Source: Phallusia fumigata
Taxonomy: Eukaryota > Chordata > Ascidiacea > Phlebobranchia > Ascidiidae
Reading direction: 5' to 3'
NCBI GenBank assembly: GCA_008931825.1
Contig: QXVZ01027153.1
Span: forward strand, 3,170-44,403
DNA: 41,234 bases
Part shown: positions 10,265 through 18,965 of the stretch, piece by piece
How positions within the stretch are numbered: the stretch's first letter is position 1
How the letters are laid out: every line of letters begins with the position of its first letter
Made by a program: the position numbers and the translations under genes
Notes under the pieces: model-generated
Database searches by the model: none
What the model was told of the DNA's origin: nothing
Seen by the model: the letters and a program-made list of their open reading frames with translations, nothing else

Positions 10265-12039
10265 AGATATTTGCGTCGCATAGTACATTCGGGCTATTTT
10301 AAAATATAAGTCGGTTCAAAAGCAAGCAATTTTCTAATATTGGCGTACTATTGACAAAAAAACCCCTATGACACACTTTCGATCACACATACCACTCATG
10401 CATGCTGCTCTCGACACGTTTTTGTAAATACCCCGCTTTAGAATAGCCGTCTGGTAACGTTGCCGTTTAGATTAGTCTTTTTAACCCGTCTAGTCTGTGC
10501 AATGCCTAGGCGCCGACTTTTGAATTTTTGAAATACCAAATATCTTTATTGGCGCTAAATAATGTGAAACTATGTTAAGGCTTGTAGTTTAAAACTTCAC
10601 GCAACGCAATTCTACCGCCGGAAGTTTTGTTACTGTTGCAAACGAACGCATGTTTCTGTGCGGTAAAGCCGCCTTAAATATCAAACAAATTGTCCGTTGC
10701 ACAACAACCGTTATGTTCCATTGAACTTCCGTTTCCATATCTCACAAAAAATGAATGTTTAAACTCCAAAACTGCGTGTGACAAGTGCGTGGAAGTTTTC
10801 AAGGATGCTTTGTTTAGATTTAACATTATACCTGCACATGTATTAAAAGATTACTGACAGTAGATAATTTTTGACGACTTGTATTTTCTGTCCCACAACC
10901 CAGCAAGCACGTGCTGTTAGAAAAGGCAGCGAGTTGTGTCGTGGAACGACTCCTCTGTAAATTTAATATTTCTTTCCCGCATCACAGGCTCACTATGACG
11001 TCACTATTCTTCCCATTTTTCCCCTCGTGTTTTGTGGTTTCTCATGCGAACAATTACCCTGTTGTGAGACAATAACCGCCATTAAGCTCGATGGCGTTTG
11101 TTACGTATGGTTTAAGTTCCTGGAATTTCCTAACAGCAAATAACGCATGACGAACGTTGGTCAAATTCAACGGCATACCCGTGTTCGGCGCGTATGATGC
11201 GATGGTCGGTTGCTTGGCAAGGGAACTGTAAGTGATATGATGTGATGATATTGCAATCATTCAAAACTGAACAAATTCTTGTTTTATTATTTGTCTTACT
11301 TTGTTTTACAACAATATAGTTTTGTCGCTGTTGTTATATTCCGCTTAATTTGAATGTAGTTTCACCCCTGATGTTGTAAATGTTTTAAGATTGTGTCTTG
11401 TGTTAATCCATTTAATGATGTGTAACATCGTTAATATTCAATTTTTTAGTATTCGGTTTAATATTTTAGGTGCATTATTTGCTGTTGCTTGTTAGCCTTG
11501 TAATCTCCGTATGAATTGCTCGCAAAAATACGAGTAATAAAACTTGTAACTGAAATAGCATTGTGATGATAGATTGGTGGCCTCGAGTACAGAGTTTAAA
11601 AATTTTCTGTGTAAAATAACATTGGCAGTGATAATTTGATGTAGGATTCTGATGGACAGGTAACAGAACACCGTCAAACACTTTTCTCAAATTTGCCACG
11701 ACAACATGTTTTAAATTGTAAATTTATGAGTGTATTCTATGCGAGCAAAGCTAGTTTCTTCTCTAAAAACTACGTGTCTGACATTGTATATTTTGGGATA
11801 AAAGTTAAATGGCCCTGGATAACATTTAGAAAACATGAGAAAAGCTGTATTTTGAGGTCGCAACGACAAAAAAGTCTTACTTGACCAGGTTCGCTCGACG
11901 GCAGAGAATAATCATTAAAAGCAGTCAAGGTTTTCTCTGTCCGCTATTTAAGAAGATTTAACAAGCATACAAAAATCCAAAATTGCCCCAAAACCCACAA
12001 GTTATTCCATTTTAGTCACACCGTTCATTATTGACATTG
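10265..12039. other. Intergenic, no supported gene
   Basis: AT-rich spacer between TRF-B and the right copy of the segmental duplication. The only item of note is a minus-strand stretch at about 11050-11230 that looks like an internal exon: acceptor-like 'cacttacag' before it and 'cagg|gtaatt' after it, encoding a plausible but unrecognised peptide containing NLTNVRHALFAVRKF. No neighbouring exons were found, so it is not called as a gene. Confidence 0.4.
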
Positions 12040-12690
12040 CCAATTAGACCGTCATGGTCTAAGCACTTCCCAAACCTTTTTGGCTAAGGTTTTCGAAAAC
12101 CCCCGGCGATAAAATTACCGCCTGGCAATTGTACAGTTTGGGTTGCGCCAGAAATTTTCCAAGCGCCTTTCAAAATAGTTCAGCGTTCCCTATATATTGG
12201 GGTGTTAGCTACGTCTATTGTGTCAAACTGGTCGGTCAGTTTTGTGTTTGCCCGTAGTTTAATGTGTGGTAAAAATAAGCACTGTTGTTGTGCACAGTTG
12301 TGTTTGAAGCTAAATCCCTGCATGATTTGCAGATTGTCGGATGTAATCAAATGAATTTCAAACTGTAACTCTTTGTCAATAAATCAAGTATGAACTTTGA
12401 TCTGATGCATGTGTTTCGTAGCTTTTTTTGATGGATTAGCTGTTGCTTGTTATATCTTTGTTAGGGTTTTTCCCCTAACCAATAAATGCGTGGTCGGTTT
12501 TCACCAAGCTTTAGGTTGCGCCATAGTTTTATAACCGAGCGGTAATTTACCCAGGGCAAAAAGACGGGGAATTTACCCTTTTTACGGAACGAAAGTCAGG
12601 TACAAACAGCACTGAAATAATGTTCCTTTTTTCCGGACGAACACAAGTTAAGACTATGCCGACGTTTAGATTTTAAAGGTCTTGTGTTCA
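12040..12690. repeat. Segmental duplication, right copy
   Basis: Diverged homologue of 588-1292 in the same orientation, lacking the hAT-type insertion. It lies about 450 bases upstream of TRF-C. The left copy has no TRF gene directly downstream, so the duplication either did not carry a gene or the gene was lost. 12691-13132 is the presumed promoter region of TRF-C and holds only a weak TATA-like 'cataaaaag' near 12995. Confidence 0.6.
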
Positions 12691-13132
12691 CAGTTGTTAT
12701 TATATTCCAGACAGACTCAGTTTCGGATCCAGAAAAAAAAACATTTTAGGGCTATCCTTTGGCTACAGCAGGTTTTGTCAATCTTTGAAATGTTAACATA
12801 AAAAAAGGTTCGGCAAACCAAGCGCAGATCGTCGAGCTGCCATTGGTGTTTCTCCTAACCTGCTAGACAAGCGACTGATTTTGTAACCTGTACTGGCAAT
12901 TAACACGCAACAGTTGACTCACCGCGCTGAGCGATTTGTCATTAAGCAATAATCAGCTGCATAACACGTTATCGTTTCAAATTCCGCCTACGACCATAAA
13001 AAGATTAAAACAACCTACCATAGTACTACAGTTGTTTGCCTTCCTGTTATTCAACAGATTAAGCAGTGCAGAGCAGAATATTCTGTAATTTTATGCCGTG
13101 TTAGAGTGTGATAAAAACTTTTGTGAAGAAAT

Positions 13133-13744
13133 ATGTGTGACGCTGAACCCAATAATGAAATGCTCCAACAATCCAACGGTGCTGACGAACAAGGAACTGA
13201 CCAAAGAGGCAAGTCACCAGACCCAAGATTCGGAATTGTTGAGGTGGATGGAGCAACAATAACAGTAACACCCAAGTCAAGACGTCGTTGGTATCATCGA
13301 TGGCTACTCTGTAGTGGAAACAATACGGCCTTTACTGAACATAGAATCGCTAACAACCGGTCATCTGAGCAACGGGCTCTTCAAAAATCCGGTACATCCG
13401 AATATTGCTGGCCGCGGCCGAGTAAACCAGCGTTGTTCCTAGACATCTACAATACACCGAAAGAATGGAATTTTACGTTCACAAATGAGGGAGGAAATGA
13501 AGGTTACCTCCAAGATCCAAGTACATCCAAATACATCAAGGCAAATTCAAATAGAAATTCTTTGAAAATGCGATTTTCCGCTAATCCAAATTCGGCGCCT
13601 TTTATTTTTTCAATTAGCGGAGTAAACAGATCCGCTGACGCATATGTAAAACATATAGATAGCGGAAAGTATTTTGGGGTCGACCAAAACAACAAGTTTA
13701 TCCTTGTGACAGATTTCAACGACGCGGTTGGTTTTACTCACTAA
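13133..13744 (+). CDS. TRF-C, putative beta-trefoil-like family protein (203 aa)
   Basis: Single-exon frame of 203 codons, close paralogue of TRF-B and in the same orientation. Landmarks: leader MCDAEPNNEMLQQ; SRRRWYHRWLLC at 49-60 (the basic run abuts the WYHRxxxC box); YCWPR at 91-95; LFLDIYNTPKEW at 101-112; KYIKAN at 133-138; FIFSISGVN at 157-165; SGKYFGVD at 177-184; C-terminus VGFTH. The 5' flank also aligns with that of TRF-B (shared 'cagagca', 'tattctgta', and 'aaatatg' at the start), so the duplication included upstream DNA. No signal peptide or membrane helix is visible. The first ATG is used. A tribasic site before a compact C-terminal domain would allow proteolytic release of the domain, but no cleavage evidence exists. 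Function unknown. Confidence 0.85.
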   Translation: MCDAEPNNEMLQQSNGADEQGTDQRGKSPDPRFGIVEVDGATITVTPKSRRRWYHRWLLCSGNNTAFTEHRIANNRSSEQRALQKSGTSEYCWPRPSKPALFLDIYNTPKEWNFTFTNEGGNEGYLQDPSTSKYIKANSNRNSLKMRFSANPNSAPFIFSISGVNRSADAYVKHIDSGKYFGVDQNNKFILVTDFNDAVGFTH

Positions 13745-15932
13745 ACTGAATGGACTGTTTTATTGAACAATCGGACATTGGATATATTTGTGAGTTAAAC
13801 TACAAAACATTCAACGCACAAAAGGCGACAAACTGGTTGATTTACATTGGCAGTCCGTTATATTGTTATCATTTTAATTTGGACCAATATTGTGTTTGTG
13901 ATAGTTTTGCAAAATCATTTCCCTGTTGGTGTACTCCCTCTGAGCGAATCTCCGACGCTTTTACCTCGCAGGATTCCGAGGTCAGCCCTAGTGATGCAAC
14001 ATCAGGGCTGCCCCAGTCAGAACAGTCCAAACACGGCTAGGCGGCCTTACGGATATAGTTGACTGCTTCGATAAACAGAACCAAGTGAAAACATGGCATG
14101 GAGGAGAAGTTCGCGAGGAATTCTTGTGGTGTTGTTTGGAGTGTTTTTCACCACTCGTGACATTCCTTCATTCCAGACTCCTGGCCGCACACAGACACTT
14201 TCTAGAATTCCTGAGACAATTTCGATTTGAAGTATACACCAATCATATCGTGTATATGTATCGCCTGTCGAGGCCGGAACGCTGTCCGCCTGTACCAACG
14301 AGTTCGCCGTCACTTTTTAAAGGTTGGTCCTTTTCAGAGTGGCACCCGCATCTCCCTTCGCTGCCTGGCGATCGGACGCCGAGCGAAGGGTGACCAGTGT
14401 GCGTTTACCCGCGGAAAGAAGGACTTCCCCACCTACGCAACGCAGGGGTGATTCAGACATTATCTGTTGAGATATTGTATGTGCGTCGAAGTTTTTTTCT
14501 ATTTGATTTTAGGGTTACATCAGTTACATCTGTAGCTTTGCCCGTCTAATCGTTGTATATTTGTTACAGTTGTATTTTTTTATTGATACTGCGCAAATAA
14601 AATAACAGCATGTTTTTGTTCAAAACTGACTGGGAGCCTAATTTTCTAAGGATTTTATGAAATATTTTCCATACCCATGTAATCGCTATTTGATATGGCC
14701 TGGCCGGTCAGTTTTAGATTTGAAACGTAAAAATTTAAACAAAGAGTTAAAAATACATCAGCAGGATTCAAACAAACCATTTCCAACACCAATGCCGATT
14801 ATAGTTCTTGTCAAATGATTGAAAACACCATATCAACACTAACAAATGTCAAGTACGTGCAAAAATAGAAAGCGGCAATTACTTGGAAAATTAGCACAGA
14901 ATCCCTATGTGTTTTTACTTGTTAATGAGCGTGATGGTGTTATTATCACGAGAGGTCAACTTGCCCAACCAAAATCAAATAAGATCACAAAGTTTACGTG
15001 GTCCTTATTAGTGCATACTTGGTATTAGTGGCAACAGCAGACAGTTGGTACGTTGTGTTGAATCGGGCTTTAATTGCCAAACAAAAACCTTTCAGTTACA
15101 AAACATAACTTTGGACAGAAGTGCTAGCTGCTGTTGTACGCACAAGTACATGCTGCAGTGACGATTTGAAAATCTAGCTATCCCTGTGTATAGTATCCGG
15201 CCTATTCGGCTAAAAAACGTTCAGGACTAATGTATACGGTCTTAGTCATGAAAAGAATTCAGTTGTGAAAATAAAACATTCGTTGGGAACGTGACGATAA
15301 CATTGAAGTAAGCGCGGGCCTTTTCAGCACGTTACAAATATTTTAATTTATTGCCTCAACAAGCTGGCAGCTGAATAGTGGAACGCACCCTTATCAACAC
15401 ATAACAGCCCAAAGGTTGTTGACTCGAAATCATTGAGATCTATCGATTACTGTAGAAACGGTAGCTTTTACCATTTTGCAATTTTACACACTCTGACATT
15501 CAAATAAGTACATCCCACACACATCATTTTTTTATAGTACCAATTAATATAGCCAGCATTCAACAAATGTATTTCACTTTGCCTGGGTTTGCAATTTTGT
15601 GGAGATCTTTAAGCTTTCCTAGGTGTCAATGTTCTTGAAAATATTTTATTGCTCCCTACGCCACCAAGCAGGCAATATTAACATCGACCTTATGATCAAG
15701 TACAAACATCTATATTAGAGGGAAGTCAACACAATGATAAACAAGGCAGAAGAAAACAAAAACTTCAGTAAAAAACACGTTACGATTTACCCAATGGTTT
15801 TATCCATAAAAACAAAATGAACCGAGTTTACGTTTTAAAACAAAACAAACGTTCAGATAAAGTGGTTTCATGTGACTTTAACTGCGAAAATCAGGACAAC
15901 AGAGACAGCGTGCAACACAATAAAAACATAGC
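13745..15932. other. Intergenic with a GC-rich island; no assigned gene
   Basis: 13930-14450 is clearly richer in GC than its surroundings, and several frames stay open on both strands. One plus-strand frame starts MAWRRSSRGILVVLFGVFF (14093), a signal-peptide-like start, but reaches a stop after 45 codons. None of the frames matches a family I know. A strong hairpin (9-bp stem CCCTTCGCT/AGCGAAGGG at 14354-14390, with a further GGCG/CGCC pairing inside) lies in it. An AATAAA occurs near 14597 and might end the TRF-C transcript. 14610-15932 shows nothing coding. Confidence 0.4.
15645..15650 (-). terminator. Possible polyadenylation signal for TRF-D
   Basis: AATAAA on the minus strand, about 285 bases past the TRF-D stop codon. 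No transcript evidence. Confidence 0.35.
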
Positions 15933-16325
15933 TTACAGCGAGTTTGTATCTGGGCCTGCTTGTTTGTTTAAATCCCATGAGTCAGCCCGAGCCTCTTTCT
16001 TTCGCAAGCGCAGTAATCCTTTCTTGTCGCAGTACAAGAATTTTCCTGATCTCGCGTGCTTAATCTTTAGCTGGTTGTCCAATGGCGACACATGGAGCTT
16101 AAAAATCCGCTTGTCCCGGCCGGAAGTGGCGTCGCTTGGAACTTTGCCGCGGCCGATCACAAGCCGTGTGCGTCTCAAGCCTTTGCGCGTCTTTAAATAG
16201 AGCTTTTTGTTAGAGCACGGGCAAACTGATACCGCAAAGACAATATCGCCATCCGGGTTTTCCCAAATAGTCCACAACTTTTGGTCGGTAAAGATTTCTG
16301 CGGTGACCTGCGCGCGTCGCTTCAT
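15933..16325 (-). CDS. TRF-D, divergent basic TRF-family protein (130 aa, possibly a 3' exon)
   Basis: Open frame of 130 codons, read from MKRRAQVTAEIF to a stop. It lacks the leader and the WYHRxxxC and YCWPR boxes of TRF-A to C, but the rest lines up with their C-terminal half: TDQKLWTIW (compare TPQKWKLIF), KKLYLKTRKG, RIFKLHV, KHARSGKFLYCDKKG (compare MHKKSGKYFGVDKNK), LLRLRK, and an aromatic near the end (ADSWDL). The protein is strongly basic and has a CPC motif near residues 35-37. 'aacttttag' precedes the ATG by four bases and could be a splice acceptor, so an upstream exon may supply the missing N-terminus; the ATG is then internal. The gene straddles an assembly problem: 156 bases of its 5' coding part recur at 16586-16741 in the unmerged contig copy. 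Membership of the TRF family rests on motif order by eye and is less secure than for the other three. Confidence 0.65.
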   Translation of the reverse strand: MKRRAQVTAEIFTDQKLWTIWENPDGDIVFAVSVCPCSNKKLYLKTRKGLRRTRLVIGRGKVPSDATSGRDKRIFKLHVSPLDNQLKIKHARSGKFLYCDKKGLLRLRKKEARADSWDLNKQAGPDTNSL

Positions 16326-17000
16326 AAATCTAAAAGTTCAAGGGGTAAATCTTAAACTATCTTATGGAGCATAAACTTAAAACCGTTTGCAACAAAACAA
16401 CAGGTTTTAAGTCAAGATCAGCTTTGCCAATCTTTCAGAACCTCGCGATGCATATTACAAATGTGTCTGACGGAGCTGGTTTTTATGTCACAGGGACTTG
16501 TGCGCAAAAAATGTGCACTGACTAAAGTGAAGCGTGCAAATTTAAAAAATAAAATTGAAAAGATTAAAGACTCATAGTATGCGGNGCGTCTCAAGCCTTT
16601 GCGCGTCTTTAAATAGAGCTTTTTGTTAGAGCACGGGCAAACTGATACCGCAAAGACAATATTGCCATCCGGGTTTTCCCAAATAGTCCACAACTTTTGG
16701 TCGGTAAAGATTTCTGCGGTGACCTGCGCGCGTCGCTTCATAAATCTAAAAGTTCAAGGGGTAAATCTTAAACTATCTTATGGAGCATAAACTTAAAACC
16801 GTTTGCAACAAAACAACAGGTTTTAAGTCAAGACCAGCTTTGCCAATCTTTCAGAACCTCGCGATGCATATTACAAATGTGTCTGACGGAGCTGGTTTTC
16901 ATGTCATAGGGACTTGTGCGCAAAAAATGTGCACTGCCTAAAGTGAAGCGTGCAGATTTTGAAAACAAAATTGAAAAGATTAAAGACTCATAGTATGCGG
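16170..17000. other. Unmerged allelic contig overlap at an assembly gap (N at 16585)
   Basis: 16170-16584 and 16586-17000 are the same 415-base segment at a constant offset of 416, with a few substitutions. The left copy ends exactly at the N and the right copy begins exactly after it. The copies differ in TRF-D codons too (Asp versus Asn after 'NPDG'). This fits two haplotype contig ends left side by side rather than a biological tandem duplication. Confidence 0.88.
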
Positions 17001-18806
17001 TTATAGTATTTTGGGCCCATTTTTAACAGAAGCGAATTTTGCTCAACAAAATGCAGCAAAAACATTAGTTACCTTGGCCAAAGCTTTCGTGCAGTGACGG
17101 AATGGGATAATTCGGCGCAGAACACATTCCAGCTTCCACGTTCAAGCCGCTTAGGCGAAGGGCAACACGTTCCCTGACGTGACAGTTCGTCGTTCATCAC
17201 AGCAATTCGAATGCCACCTACTGTAAGCTTGACGAAATCCGAAACATAGGAAGGTTAAAGTTTTAAAACTGAACTTAAAATGTAGTGCTACACCTTTGGA
17301 TTATTTGTATTTAACAAATCAACCTAATAAACATATTTTGGAATTGGGTATACCAGACCAAACAAGCAGATACACTCGAGCCGACGTTGATCTTTCGTCA
17401 ATCCTTTTGTTACCAAACCGCGTGACTTCCAACACAGAAACTACCTCAATACCGTTATTACACAAGTAAACAAAGTAAACAAAAAAACTAATGACTAAGT
17501 ATTTCATTTCTATACCAATACGATTTCTTACATTCCTACATGAATTCACACTCACGACTCATAATTTCGTTTGGCAGTTAGATTTATCTACAGGCCATTT
17601 GAGCACAAAACTATTGTACAAAAGAGCACATGTCATAAAAAAATAGATACTTCAACGCGGAAACTTGCAGTTTAATATGAATTAACACATGTTTTTACCT
17701 AGCAACCGCCTTCACTTAGCTAACCAGTTCCTATTCAAAAGAGTTAAAGGATAAAAGAAATAGAAGCAAGTTTTATCTCCCTGTAACACTATACTCCCAA
17801 ACTAACTTGAAAATAAGACAGCCGCACAAATGGAAGACACCACCAAACAAAAAGGATTAGCAACTATCGTGTTGATTTCAGCAGTTACGAATCCCCCGCT
17901 GACTCCCGTTGCTCGAAGCTACGTGAAGCTTGTTTGTTTGATAGCAATTTTATTCGTCTCCCGGGGGACAGAGTTTGCCCGTTGTGAGGCGTGCGGGCAC
18001 GATGCCAGGCTACTAGCAACCACCCGAATGAATATTTGATGAGCCATATGGGACTCTCAACCTGGAAATGCACTCGTAATTTTGGGAAACTGCAGTCGGC
18101 CGCAATCAATGCTTTGAAAGTAAATAAAATCAAGATGAAACAAACTGAATATACGCCAAAAAGATTTACTGGGATATAAATGATTAATTTATCCAGCTTG
18201 GTAACGTTATTAGTATCACCGAAAGAACGGCTGCGAGCCAGTATTAAGCACGTACTGATTTTTTCCAACAGCATGTGGCCACAAACTTTAAGTTCATCCT
18301 TCAAGAATTCCTGATAAAATGAAAGTTTTGACTGGAATCTGATTAGACCATGGAGTCAAAGAGACCATTCATGTTTGGTCGCACTAACAATTTGTCACGA
18401 TACAAATCACGATTTTGCTATACGATCATAGTTGTAAATTGTTTTCTGCTAAATTTGTCTGTGAGTTTGTTGTCAGATGGATTCTACCTGCCACAAATTC
18501 GACAAGTTTTGTACACAAAAGTCACCAGCGAGATAGAAAACGTCATAAACTGTTAAATACGCGGGGGGGGGGGGGGGGGTTTTGGGGGGGGGNTTACTTG
18601 ATGGACAATCTCCCCGTTTAGACAAGTCCATTTGTCATTAACACTCATACTTGTAGTTTGTAAGGGCAACTAATATCCTATCCTTCGTAGATAAAAAGTT
18701 TGCTATGTTACTTGCTTGTGGTTTGTGAAGTTAACCAAACTTTTTTGTACTAATAAGATACTGCTCAAGTAATACACAACTTAGGTACACAATTTACGGT
18801 TTTAAA
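17001..18806. other. Intergenic, no supported gene; poly-G run at a gap
   Basis: No recognised gene. Overlapping frames at 17830-18304 on both strands are open but match no family. 18563-18592 is a run of 17 G, four T and nine G ending at an N (18593), which probably marks low-quality sequence at a contig end, although such a run could form a G-quadruplex if real. Confidence 0.4.
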
Positions 18807-18965
18807 TATTCTCAATAGAAATATACAAGCCAGTACTTGTGTGTAAAACATATTCTACGTTTCGACAAACATTTTCGACAATTCCTGATGATGACAGCAG
18901 CGATTGTCGAAACGTAGAATATGTTTTACACACAAGTACTGGCTTGTATATTTCTATTGAGAATA
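18807..18965. repeat. Perfect 62-bp inverted repeat with 35-base loop
   Basis: The arms 18807-18868 and 18904-18965 are exact reverse complements over 62 bases. The loop contains CTGATGA (18885-18891), followed by GACA...TGTC, which can pair, and then GAAAC (18909-18913). This order resembles the catalytic core of a hammerhead ribozyme, but no convincing stem I was found. The palindrome may be the end of a transposable element. A chimeric read or assembly fold-back is an alternative. Confidence 0.9.

Noticed and set aside
14093-14230. 45-codon frame with a signal-peptide-like start
   Set aside because: It stops after 45 codons and no downstream exon in phase could be identified; kept only as a note on the GC-rich island.
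15817-16200. 127-aa plus-strand frame opposite TRF-D
   Set aside because: It is an antisense shadow of TRF-D, which has the paralogue support.
16418-16741. Frame that looks like a second, truncated TRF-D gene
   Set aside because: It runs across the N at 16585 and copies the 5' part of TRF-D in the unmerged contig overlap; its downstream half is the non-coding flank.
17830-18304. Overlapping 69-aa (+) and 139-aa (-) frames
   Set aside because: No recognised domain, no splice context, and open on both strands at once; not enough to call a gene.
18563-18592. G-quadruplex-like poly-G tract
   Set aside because: It ends at an N and looks like poor sequence at a contig end.
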